Source: Chloroflexota bacterium (lineage in GTDB: Bacteria > Chloroflexota > Limnocylindria > P2-11E). Taken from it: a stretch of 60,209 nucleotides of DNA. The stretch lies in contig VBDU01000072.1 of NCBI GenBank assembly GCA_005883625.1, forward strand, positions 1 through 60,209, in the 5' to 3' direction. A program made the position numbers and the translations under genes. A model generated the notes under the pieces. The model made no database searches and had not been told where the DNA came from. It worked only from the letters and a program-made list of their open reading frames with translations. This document shows, piece by piece, positions 46,308 to 54,797 of the stretch. Each line of letters begins with the position of its first letter. The stretch's first letter is position 1.

Positions 46308-46336
46308 TTGCGACCACGCGAAGAACGCGATATGCC
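46308..46336 (+). promoter_or_regulatory. Promoter of the histone-H1-like gene
   Basis: TTGCGA (46308-46313), 17-base spacer, TATGCC (46331-46336). The transcript would have a ~35-base leader carrying a GGGGAGG ribosome site before the ATG at 46380. Better matched to a housekeeping consensus than most promoters here. Confidence 0.4.
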
Positions 46337-46379
46337 TACGCGAGAATTTCGTCCCGCCCAAATCACCTGGGGAGGAACC

Positions 46380-46769
46380 ATGCAGGAAGACCAAGGCACC
46401 GATTGGTCCGCGCAAAAGGAACCCGGCTCCGTGTGGCCGACGCCGATGCCCTCGAGCCCGACACCGCCGCCGCCCGCGCCGCTCAGCGGAGGCGCGGCCT
46501 CGTCCGGCGGTGCGAAGCGGACGACACGTCGCCGTTCGACGGCGAAGAAGAAGTCCTCCGGCACACGTCGGACGGCCGGGCGTAAGCGGGCGACCGCCAA
46601 GCGTGGGACGGCGCGACGCTCGACCGCGAAGAAGTCGACGGCGAAGCGCGGGGGCCGGAAGACCGCCGCGCGGAAGGCCACGACCCGGCGCCGGGCCTCT
46701 TCATCGCGGACGACGCGAGCCCGCAGAACGACGCGACGGAAGAGCTCGAGCCGCAAGAAGCGCAGCTGA
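46380..46769 (+). CDS. Histone H1-like Lys/Arg/Ala-rich DNA-binding protein
   Basis: 129 residues. A short acidic/Pro-rich head (MQEDQGTDWSAQKEPG, PTPPPPAPLSGG) precedes a ~90-residue tail made almost only of Arg, Lys, Ala, Thr and Ser (RTAGRKRATAKRGTARRSTA and similar). This composition is that of H1-like or AlgP-like tails that condense nucleoid DNA. ATG at 46380 is chosen by the GGGGAGG 5 bases upstream; an in-frame ATG at 46332 lacks one. Ends at a strong bidirectional terminator. Confidence 0.8.
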   Translation: MQEDQGTDWSAQKEPGSVWPTPMPSSPTPPPPAPLSGGAASSGGAKRTTRRRSTAKKKSSGTRRTAGRKRATAKRGTARRSTAKKSTAKRGGRKTAARKATTRRRASSSRTTRARRTTRRKSSSRKKRS

Positions 46770-46777
46770 TGCCGAAA

Positions 46778-46811
46778 AGAGGAGCGCGCCGCTCGGGCGG
46801 CGTGCTCCTCT
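46778..46811. terminator. Bidirectional intrinsic terminator
   Basis: AGAGGAGCGCGCCGC-TCGG-GCGGCGTGCTCCTCT: a 15-bp stem with one G-T pair. It sits between the H1-like gene (+) and the 35-residue gene (-). On the minus strand it is followed directly by a T-run (CTCCTCTTTTCGG). Confidence 0.85.
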
Positions 46812-46812
46812 G

Positions 46813-46920
46813 CTAGTTCCTCTTCCCCCGACCCATCCCGGGCTTGCGCCCGTGGTTGGCCTTCTTGCTCCGCCAGCCGAGCTTCCCGGTCGTCTTCTGC
46901 TTTTTTTGGCCCTTGCTCAT
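46813..46920 (-). CDS. 35-residue very basic protein
   Basis: Sequence MSKGQKKQKTTGKLGWRSKK followed by ANHGRKPGMGRGKRN. About 40% Lys/Arg with Gly; no hydrophobic core, so probably a nucleic-acid- or ribosome-binding peptide. The ATG overlaps the upstream gene's TGA (ATGA) and the stop abuts a terminator, both supporting a real gene. Small basic proteins of this kind are often missed in annotation. Function unknown. Confidence 0.6.
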   Translation of the reverse strand: MSKGQKKQKTTGKLGWRSKKANHGRKPGMGRGKRN

Positions 46921-47837
46921 GACCCGGCGCGTCCTCCCGCGAACAGATGGAGCTGCAGCGCCCGCGTCGGCGGCGCGATGAGCTCGGTCACGAGCCATTG
47001 TGCGACCACGGCCGCTTCCGCGTCCTCCGCGAGGCCCGCGCGCGCGCGCGCCGCCGCGAGCCGCCGCTTCGTCGCGCGCGTGTCCAGGCCCACCACGTGG
47101 GCGGTGTCGGCGAGCGAGCGCTCGAGGATGTCGCGGAGCACGAAGACCGCTAGGTCGACGCCGCGGAGCGCGTGACGGCCGACGAGATCGCGTAGACCGG
47201 CGCCGAAGAGCCGTCCCCGCGCGACCGCGTCGCGAACCGCGCTCGCGGCCTCGCCGTCGAGCTCGCCGACGCGCAGGAGGGCGACGATCTCCGCGTCCGG
47301 CAGCCGCCGCGCGTGCTCGAGGCTGGCGATGAACCGCTGCACCACGACGTCGTCCGAGACCTGAGGCCGCGGTCCGTCGAGCGGGAGCGCGGCGATCCGC
47401 GACAGCGCCGCCACGAGCGCGCGCCGCAGGCCGTCCAGGTCGGCGAACCGGACGACCTCGACCACCGCGGGATTCCCGAGGAGCAGGCGCGAGACCGGCC
47501 GGTCGCGCTCGGCGACCACGACCACGGGGACCCCGTGCTCGCGGGCAAGCTCGACCTCGATGCCCACGCCGAACGACGGGACGCCGGCGTACGCGATGAC
47601 GACGCGCGCGGCGGTGACGTGCGCGCGATCGATCTCGTAGACGGTCCGCGGCTCGATGTTCGCCGCCGCGACGGGGTCGGTGACGCGGTGGGGGAGGTAC
47701 GCGCGCAGCTTCGCGCCCTCGGCGATCTCCGCGATGACCTCGTAGAAGAGCTTCGTGCGCGGGGCGTCCTCGAGCGCGGTCAGCGCACCCGAGATGTACG
47801 CCTCACCCACCGTCGCCTCTGCCGCCCGCTCGTCCAT
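46917..47837 (-). CDS. Nucleoside 2-deoxyribosyltransferase-like domain protein
   Basis: 306 residues. Residues ~12-140 look like the nucleoside 2-deoxyribosyltransferase/TIR-like Rossmann fold: AYISGALTALEDAPRTKLFY, AYLPHRVTDPVAAANIEPRT, VYEIDRAHVTAARVVIAYAG, then PSFGVGIEVELAREHGVPVV with the Glu expected in the active site, and VSRLLLGNP. The C-terminal ~160 residues are helical, with an alternating regulatory-like region (RFIASLEHARRLPDAEIVAL) and an HTH-like VGLDTRATKRRLAAARARAG. Relatives cleave N-glycosidic bonds of nucleosides or NAD; substrate here unknown. Upstream partner of the 35-residue gene. Confidence 0.7.
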   Translation of the reverse strand: MDERAAEATVGEAYISGALTALEDAPRTKLFYEVIAEIAEGAKLRAYLPHRVTDPVAAANIEPRTVYEIDRAHVTAARVVIAYAGVPSFGVGIEVELAREHGVPVVVVAERDRPVSRLLLGNPAVVEVVRFADLDGLRRALVAALSRIAALPLDGPRPQVSDDVVVQRFIASLEHARRLPDAEIVALLRVGELDGEAASAVRDAVARGRLFGAGLRDLVGRHALRGVDLAVFVLRDILERSLADTAHVVGLDTRATKRRLAAARARAGLAEDAEAAVVAQWLVTELIAPPTRALQLHLFAGGRAGS

Positions 47838-47874
47838 GGGCCGCTCATGATGCTCGCCGCGTCAAGGGCGACCA

Positions 47875-47880
47875 TAGAAT
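47875..47880 (+). promoter_or_regulatory. Candidate -10 box for the crp-like gene
   Basis: TAGAAT, close to the TATAAT consensus, 7 bases before an ATG at 47888. It would start a leaderless transcript at that ATG. Confidence 0.45.
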
Positions 47881-47887
47881 CGCGCGC

Positions 47888-47917
47888 ATGTCCCCGAAGG
47901 GTCCAGCGGGCCGGTGA
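47888..47917 (+). CDS. Possible 9-codon leader peptide of the Crp/Fnr gene
   Basis: ATG TCC CCG AAG GGT CCA GCG GGC CGG TGA encodes MSPKGPAGR. It begins 7 bases after the TAGAAT box. Its TGA overlaps the GTG start of the Crp/Fnr gene (GTGA), so ribosomes ending here could reinitiate there. This arrangement is seen in the sequence; function is inference. Confidence 0.35.
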   Translation: MSPKGPAGR

Positions 47918-48612
47918 CCGAGGGAGCGCCGCCGTCTCAAGCGTCCCGCGTCGCCGACCATCTGCGCCGGCTTCCGCTCTTCTCGCGGCTCTCCGACGCG
48001 GAGCTCGCGGAGCTGGCCGAGCGGATGCGCACGAAGACGTTCCGTCGCGGCGAGGCGATCTTCCGCAAGGACGACCCCGGGACGCATCTGTACATGGTCC
48101 TCGACGGCGGGGTGAAGATCGCCCTTCCCGGCGAGTTCGGTCAGGAGGCGCTCGTCGCGATCATGCGCCCGGGCGAGTTCTTCGGCGAGCTCGCGCTGTT
48201 CGACCGAAGCCCTCGCAGCGCGAGCGCCACCGCGCTCGAGGAGACGCGCGCCGCGCTCCTCGCGGGGGACGATTTCCTCGCATTTCTGGAGTCCCATCCG
48301 GCCTCGGTGCGCGTGGTCCTTGAGGCGCTCGCGCGCACGATCCGCCGCCTCTCCGACCGGGTCGAGGACCTCATCTTCCTCGACGTCCCGAGCCGCGTGG
48401 CCAAGTACTTGCTCGACCTCGCGCGGGCGGACGGGGGGGAGACGATGGAGCTGACGCTGACCCAGGACGAGCTCGCCGCGTTCATCGGCGCCTCACGCGT
48501 GTCGGTGAACCGCGTGCTCGGCGACCTCGAGCGGCGCGAGATCATCGGGATCCGCCGCCGCCGGATCGCGATCCGCGACCCGGAGAAGCTCGCGAAGGAG
48601 ATCCGCGTCTAG
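47914..48612 (+). CDS. Crp/Fnr-family transcriptional regulator
   Basis: 232 residues. The cyclic-nucleotide-binding fold starts LPLFSRLSDAELAELAERMR and includes GTHLYMVLDGGVKI and the PBC-like GEFFGELALFDRSPRSAS (an E-L and R-S pair compatible with cAMP binding). The C-terminal winged helix has LTQDELAAFIGASRVSVNRV and LGDLERREIIGIRRRRIAI. No cysteine cluster, so not an oxygen-sensing FNR. GTG start; its TAG overlaps the receiver gene's GTG. Confidence 0.93.
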   Translation: MTEGAPPSQASRVADHLRRLPLFSRLSDAELAELAERMRTKTFRRGEAIFRKDDPGTHLYMVLDGGVKIALPGEFGQEALVAIMRPGEFFGELALFDRSPRSASATALEETRAALLAGDDFLAFLESHPASVRVVLEALARTIRRLSDRVEDLIFLDVPSRVAKYLLDLARADGGETMELTLTQDELAAFIGASRVSVNRVLGDLERREIIGIRRRRIAIRDPEKLAKEIRV

Positions 48613-49004
48613 TGACGGCCAGGGCGCGCCGCCCGCTCATCCTCGTGGTCGAGGACGACCCCGCGCTCGGTGAGGTCATGTGCACGGCGCTCAAGGACGA
48701 GGGCCTCGAGGCACGGCTCGCGCAGGACGGCGACGAGGCCATGCGCGCCGTCGACGACCTCTCGCCGGCGTGCATGATCCTCGACCTCATGATGCCGCGG
48801 CGCGACGGGTTCTCGGTGCTGCGCGAGCTGCGGGCCGACGGGCGCATCAGCAAGCTCCCGGTGATCGTCGTGACCGCGATCTTCGGCCTCTCGGAGCGCC
48901 TCTACGCGACGGAGCTGGGCGCGGCCGACTACGTCACCAAACCGTTCGACCTGGACGACCTCGTCGGCCGCGTCCGTGCGCTCCTCTCGCCGACCGCCGC
49001 GTAG
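48612..49004 (+). CDS. Stand-alone response-regulator receiver protein
   Basis: 130 residues, a single receiver domain with no output domain: ILVVEDDPALGEVM acidic pair, phospho-acceptor Asp58 in MILDLMMPRRDGFSVLREL, VIVVTAIFGLSERLYATELG (conserved Thr), and YVTKPFDLDDLVGRVRALL (Lys). CheY/Spo0F-like; it may pass phosphate to a partner encoded elsewhere. Overlaps the Crp/Fnr stop by one base, so the two are co-expressed. Confidence 0.93.
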   Translation: MTARARRPLILVVEDDPALGEVMCTALKDEGLEARLAQDGDEAMRAVDDLSPACMILDLMMPRRDGFSVLRELRADGRISKLPVIVVTAIFGLSERLYATELGAADYVTKPFDLDDLVGRVRALLSPTAA

Positions 49005-49421
49005 CTACGCGGCCGCGCCTATCTCCGCCGTGCATTGCGGGCACCGCGTCGCGGCGACGGGGATGTCCATGGCGCAGCGCGGGCAGGCACGCATCGGCAC
49101 CGGCTTGATGAACCGGCGACCGATGAGGAAGACGACAAAGGCCACGATCACGAACGTGATGCACTGGGTGATGAAGACGCCGTAGTTGATGGTCGCCGCA
49201 CCCGCGTCCTGCGCCGCCTTCAGGCTGGGGTAGCCCTTGCCGGTGAGGTCGAGGTAGAGGTTCTGGAAGTCGACCTTCCCGAGCGCGAGCCCGACAGGGG
49301 GCATGATGATGTCCTTCACCAGGCTGTTGACGACCGCGGCGAGCGCGAGCCCCAGGATCACCGCCAGCGCGAGCGCGAGGGCGTTGGTCGTCACGAGGAA
49401 CGCCTTGAACTCGGTCCACAT
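49005..49421 (-). CDS. mscL: Large-conductance mechanosensitive channel with C-terminal zinc ribbon
   Basis: 138 residues. TM1 is LALALAVILGLALAAVVNSL (the usual pore-lining Gly/Ala-rich helix), followed by VKDIIMPPVGLALGKVDF; TM2 is GVFITQCITFVIVAFVVFLI. MscL opens under membrane tension to release solutes in hypo-osmotic shock. In place of the usual charged helical bundle, the C-terminus is a zinc ribbon: CPRC (113, 116) and CPQC (127, 130). Good ribosome site GGAGGAGG. Its stop abuts that of the receiver gene. Confidence 0.93.
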   Translation of the reverse strand: MWTEFKAFLVTTNALALALAVILGLALAAVVNSLVKDIIMPPVGLALGKVDFQNLYLDLTGKGYPSLKAAQDAGAATINYGVFITQCITFVIVAFVVFLIGRRFIKPVPMRACPRCAMDIPVAATRCPQCTAEIGAAA

Positions 49422-49532
49422 GTGGGTCCTCCTCCGCGACAGGCCGAGACGCTCTGGCGCCCCGGGCGATCAGCGGGCGCATCCTAAGCCGCCGCGCCAG
49501 CGAAGCCGCACGCTCGTCCGCTTGGCGCGGTC

Positions 49533-49561
49533 TTGACGCGGCGCGACGCCCCGCGTACCCT
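49533..49561 (+). promoter_or_regulatory. Promoter of the heat-shock operon
   Basis: TTGACG (49533-49538), 17-base spacer, TACCCT (49556-49561): a sigma-A-type promoter. The expected transcription start falls inside the CIRCE operator. Confidence 0.65.
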
Positions 49562-49562
49562 T

Positions 49563-49589
49563 TTAGCACTCTCGACTGGAGAGTGCTAA
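49563..49589. promoter_or_regulatory. CIRCE operator (HrcA binding site)
   Basis: TTAGCACTC-N9-GAGTGCTAA, a perfect match to the CIRCE consensus. It begins 1 base after the -10 box and ends directly against the hrcA GTG codon. HrcA bound here would block initiation; heat titrates HrcA and releases the operon. Confidence 0.97.
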
Positions 49590-50642
49590 GTGCCTGCAAA
49601 ATCCAATCTGACGCCCATTCCGAAGCTGGCCGACCGCCAGCGTGAGCTCCTTGCGGCGGTCGTCCAGGAGTACATCGCGACGGCCGAGCCGGTCGCCTCG
49701 GGGCAGCTTGTCCGGCGTTACCACCTGGACGTCTCGTCGGCCACCGTGCGGAACGAGCTCGCGGCCCTCGAGGAGCTCGGGCTGCTCACGCACCCGCATA
49801 CCTCCGCGGGACGGGTCCCCACGGACCTCGGCTACCGGTACTTCATCGAGAGCCTCATGCCGAGGCCGGCGCTGCGCCCGGAGGAGCAGCTCACGGTGAG
49901 CCACCAGTTCCGGCAGGCCATGGCGGACACGGGCGAGTGGCTCCGCCTGGCCGCGTCGATCCTGGCGCGGCTCACCACGGAGGCCTCGATCGTCACCCCG
50001 CCGGCGGTGAAGCACGCGACGCTCCGGCACGTCGAGGTCGTGCCGATCCAGGACCGGCGCGCCCTCGTCATCGCCGTCCTCGAGGGCGGGGCGGTGCGGC
50101 AGCAGCTCATCGAGCTCCGGGAGCCGATCGCCGCGGAGCGGCTGCACGCGCTGTCAGCGCGGCTGAGCGACGCCCTCGCGAGCGGGGACGCGACGCGCGT
50201 GCGGGCCGCGCACGGCGAGGACAGCGCGGCGGACGGCGAGATCCTGGGCGCGATCGCGCGGATCCTCGAGGAGCACGACCAGTCGCGCGCGCACGACGTG
50301 TACTTCGACGGGTTCCAGAACATCCTCGCGCAGCCGGAGTTCGCCGAGCGAGAGCGGAGCCGCGAGATGCTGCGGCTGCTCGAGGACCGCACCCGGCTCG
50401 CCGAGATCCTGCCGGGCGATCTCCAGGCGGGCGAGGTGCACGTCGCCATCGGGAGCGAGCACCGGCTCGCGCTCCTGCGGGACTGCAGCCTCGTCTTTGG
50501 ACGCTACGGGTCCGGTATGGACGCGATCGGGCTCGTGGGCATCGTCGGCCCGACGCGGATGGACTACGCGCGGTCCATCGGCGCGGTCCGGTACGTGGGG
50601 TCGCTCATGAGCGACCTCGTTCGGGTCATGGAGGGTCATTGA
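49590..50642 (+). CDS. hrcA: Heat-inducible transcriptional repressor HrcA
   Basis: 350 residues. N-terminal winged helix LADRQRELLAAVVQEYIATA, SSATVRNELAALEELGLLTH and SAGRVPTDLGYRYFIESLM are diagnostic. C-terminal dimerisation motifs: VFGRYGSGMDAIGLVGIVGP and TRMDYARSIGAVRYVGSLMS. The GTG start touches the CIRCE operator, leaving no room for a Shine-Dalgarno. Autoregulates hrcA-grpE-dnaK. Its TGA overlaps the grpE ATG. Confidence 0.97.
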   Translation: MPAKSNLTPIPKLADRQRELLAAVVQEYIATAEPVASGQLVRRYHLDVSSATVRNELAALEELGLLTHPHTSAGRVPTDLGYRYFIESLMPRPALRPEEQLTVSHQFRQAMADTGEWLRLAASILARLTTEASIVTPPAVKHATLRHVEVVPIQDRRALVIAVLEGGAVRQQLIELREPIAAERLHALSARLSDALASGDATRVRAAHGEDSAADGEILGAIARILEEHDQSRAHDVYFDGFQNILAQPEFAERERSREMLRLLEDRTRLAEILPGDLQAGEVHVAIGSEHRLALLRDCSLVFGRYGSGMDAIGLVGIVGPTRMDYARSIGAVRYVGSLMSDLVRVMEGH

Positions 50643-51223
50643 TGGACGATCAGATGCGCCGAGCGGAAGAGCTGCTCGAGGAGCGCCAGCGCGGCCGGCA
50701 GAACGGGCCGAGCGAGGGTGAGGTGGCCACGGACGAGCCGAATGCCGAACCAGCGAGGGCCGAGGAATCAGCGAGGGCACGTACTGAAGATAGAGAGGCC
50801 GAGCTCACGAACGATCTCAAGCGCCTCGCCGCCGACTTCGCGAATTACCGCAAGCGCAACGAGGCGGAGCGCACGGAGTTCGCGAAGTTCGCGAAGGCCG
50901 ACCTCATCGCGAAGCTGCTCGACGTGCTCGACGGCTACGACCGCGCGCTCGCCACGATCCCGGACGACCTCCGGGGCACCGCGTGGGTCGAGGGCATGTG
51001 GCTCATCGAGCGCAAGCTCCGGGCGATCCTCGAGGCCGAGGGACTCTCGCCCGTGGAATCGCTCGGGCAGCCGTTCGATCCCTATCTGCACGAGGCCGTG
51101 GCGCACGTGCCGTCGGAGCAGCCCGAGGGCACGGTGATCCAGGAGCACCAGAAGGCATATCGGCTACACGACAAGGTCATTCGTCCCGCGCTGGTGACCG
51201 TGTCGAGTGGGTCTAAGAAGTGA
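50642..51223 (+). CDS. grpE: Nucleotide exchange factor GrpE
   Basis: 193 residues. Acidic, disordered N-terminus, then the coiled coil [20 protein letters not shown], the [20 protein letters not shown] segment and the beta-wing [20 protein letters not shown] with the final [18 protein letters not shown]. It releases ADP from DnaK. ATG overlaps the hrcA stop by one base. Confidence 0.96.
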   Translation: MDDQMRRAEELLEERQRGRQNGPSEGEVATDEPNAEPARAEESARARTEDREAELTNDLKRLAADFANYRKRNEAERTEFAKFAKADLIAKLLDVLDGYDRALATIPDDLRGTAWVEGMWLIERKLRAILEAEGLSPVESLGQPFDPYLHEAVAHVPSEQPEGTVIQEHQKAYRLHDKVIRPALVTVSSGSKK

Positions 51224-51296
51224 AAAGAGAGCGAGACACGCAGAAGCCTCGCTGCCGCACGACGGCCGCGATGGTGAAGTAAGGAGAACAACAGCA

Positions 51297-53219
<1,923 letters not shown>

Positions 53220-53223
53220 GGTC

Positions 53224-53263
53224 GAGGGGCCTCCGCCCCCTGAGTCAAGGGGGCTCTGCCCCT
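53224..53263. repeat. GC-rich hairpin element, copy 3 (two imperfect units)
   Basis: GAGGGGC-CTC-CGCCCCCTGAG followed by AAGGGGGC-TCT-GCCCCTGG: two adjacent GGGGC/GCCCC stems directly after the dnaK stop. Same core as copies at 22078, 27134 and 57521. Confidence 0.65.
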
Positions 53264-53281
53264 GGGACCGGTATCTATGCG

Positions 53282-53309
53282 GGACGGCGCGGCGAGAGCC
53301 GCGCCGTCC
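53282..53309 (+). terminator. Intrinsic terminator after dnaK
   Basis: GGACGGCGCGGC-GAGA-GCCGCGCCGTCC: a perfect 12-bp stem with a tetraloop, followed by TTCGTTCT. The neighbouring gene on the other strand ends at 53328, so it may also act on that transcript. Confidence 0.8.
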
Positions 53310-53327
53310 TTCGTTCTCCGCGCTCGG

Positions 53328-53489
53328 TCAGTCCTTGTGTTCGTGCGGCGGCACGTCGACGTGCCGGTGCGGCGGCTGCGGGTGCGAATGCCCGCCGCTG
53401 ACCCAGCCGAGGCGCTGCCAGACGTAGAGGAACACCGTGACGAGGAGCAGGACGGCGGCGACGACCATGATGATCTCGAGGGCGGCCAT
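53328..53489 (-). CDS. 53-residue single-span membrane protein with His-rich tail
   Basis: MAALEIIMVVAAVLLLVTVF then LYVWQRLGWVSGG (one membrane span, about 5-25), followed by HSHPQPPHRHVDVPPHEHKD, which has seven His in 20 residues. The tail looks suited to binding metal ions such as Cu, Ni or Zn. The ATG at 53489 lies 5 bases after the stop of the SPFH gene, with AGG upstream. It is last in an operon containing a cupredoxin, which supports a metal link. Unknown family. Confidence 0.6.
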   Translation of the reverse strand: MAALEIIMVVAAVLLLVTVFLYVWQRLGWVSGGHSHPQPPHRHVDVPPHEHKD

Positions 53490-53494
53490 CGTCG

Positions 53495-54334
53495 TTACCT
53501 CGCCGGCGTCGGCACGGCACCGACGAAGGGGAGCGGCGTATTCGGAGTGAGGTAGACCGGCATCTGCCCGTTCCACTTCTGGATCGCCTGAAGCTGCAGG
53601 TACTCGGGCGTGAGCGTCGTCGCCTGCGCCTTCTGCGCGTTCGCCTGGCCCTGCGCGACGATGAGCGCGGTCTCCGCCTCCGTGCGCGCCTTCTCCTGCA
53701 GCTGCTTCGCCTGCAGGTTCTGCTGGTTGGCGACCTGTGTCGCCAGGATCGCGTCGTTGAACTCCTTCGGGAACTCGTAGTTCGGGATCGTGAACTCGTC
53801 GACGATGATGTAGTAGGGGATGAGCTTGTCCTTGAGCGTCGCCTTCGCCCGCGACGCGACCTCTTCCCGCTTCTGGATAAGCTCGAGGCCGGCGTACTGC
53901 GCCGTCACGTCTTTGAACGCCTGTTGGATCTGCTGGTCGATGATCCGGTCCTTGTAGTTCGGGCCGATGTTCTGGAGGATGAGCGGCGCCTTCGACGCGT
54001 CGATGTGGAAGTTGATCGCGATGATCGACGTGATCGTCACTCCGTCCTTGGACGCGGCGCTCGCGTTCACCTGCTCCTTCTGGATGCGGGTATCGAAGAT
54101 GACGACGTCGTCGCGGAAGGGCACCTTCGTATGGATGCCCGGGTCGAAGACGTCGGGGTGCGCCGGATCGATCGCGCCGAAATGCTTCACGATGCCCACC
54201 TCGCCGACTCCGACCTGCGTGAACGAGCCGAAGATGGCGAAGACGATGAACAAGAGCGCGACGATAAAGACGACGCCGAGCCCGATCCCAAGGCTCCCGC
54301 CCCCGCCACGCGTCGTGATCCTGGTTGCCACCAC
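53495..54334 (-). CDS. SPFH/prohibitin-family membrane protein
   Basis: 279 residues. N-terminal membrane segment (SLGIGLGVVFIVALLFIVFA), then an SPFH domain: VGVGEVGIVKHFGAIDPAHP, GIHTKVPFRDDVVIFDTRIQ, GVTITSIIAINFHIDASKAP. A long coiled coil follows (NLQAKQLQEKARTEAETALI). Prohibitin/stomatin-like proteins form large membrane rings and often regulate proteases. Start GTG at 54334 with AAGGGAG upstream. Confidence 0.92.
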   Translation of the reverse strand: MVATRITTRGGGGSLGIGLGVVFIVALLFIVFAIFGSFTQVGVGEVGIVKHFGAIDPAHPDVFDPGIHTKVPFRDDVVIFDTRIQKEQVNASAASKDGVTITSIIAINFHIDASKAPLILQNIGPNYKDRIIDQQIQQAFKDVTAQYAGLELIQKREEVASRAKATLKDKLIPYYIIVDEFTIPNYEFPKEFNDAILATQVANQQNLQAKQLQEKARTEAETALIVAQGQANAQKAQATTLTPEYLQLQAIQKWNGQMPVYLTPNTPLPFVGAVPTPAR

Positions 54335-54395
54335 TGTCTCCCTTCCTCGCGCGAGTCGAGATGCAGGAGTCAGTATCGCGGCGGGAGCGATCGCG

Positions 54396-54797
54396 TCAGG
54401 GGCGCACGACGAGCACGCCGACCATCCCGTAGGCCTCGTGCCCGGGGAAGTGGCAGGTGAACTCGAGCGTCCCCGGCTTCGCGAACGCGAGCGTGGTCGT
54501 CCGAGTCGAATTCGGCGGGAGCGAGACCTCGTCAGGGCGATCGCCGTGCACCGGCTCGGTGCCGGTGCGGTGCCGCACGTGGAACGCGGCGTCGCCCACC
54601 AGCCACTCGTGGTCGATCGGGTCGTCGTTCACGATCGTGAAGGTGACGGGCACGCCGGCCGGGACCTCGATGCGGTCGGGCTCGAAGTGCGAGTAGTGGA
54701 TGCGGATGCCGACGTGGCGCGGTCCGGCCGCGTCCGCCGGCGCGCAGGCGCCCGCCGCGAACGCGGCGAGCGCCAGCGCGACGAAGATCCGTCTCAC
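54396..54797 (-). CDS. Exported cupredoxin (blue-copper-like) protein
   Basis: 133 residues. Signal peptide with lipobox-like AAFAAGAC (Cys about 18) and then a cupredoxin fold: HYSHFEPDRIEVPAGVPVTF. The type-1 copper ligands are visible: His in PIDHEWLVG, Cys and His in FTCHFPGHEAYGM, and the terminal Met. Likely an electron carrier or copper-binding protein outside the membrane. The GTG overlaps the DUF2330 stop by 4 bases. Confidence 0.88.
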   Translation of the reverse strand: MRRIFVALALAAFAAGACAPADAAGPRHVGIRIHYSHFEPDRIEVPAGVPVTFTIVNDDPIDHEWLVGDAAFHVRHRTGTEPVHGDRPDEVSLPPNSTRTTTLAFAKPGTLEFTCHFPGHEAYGMVGVLVVRP

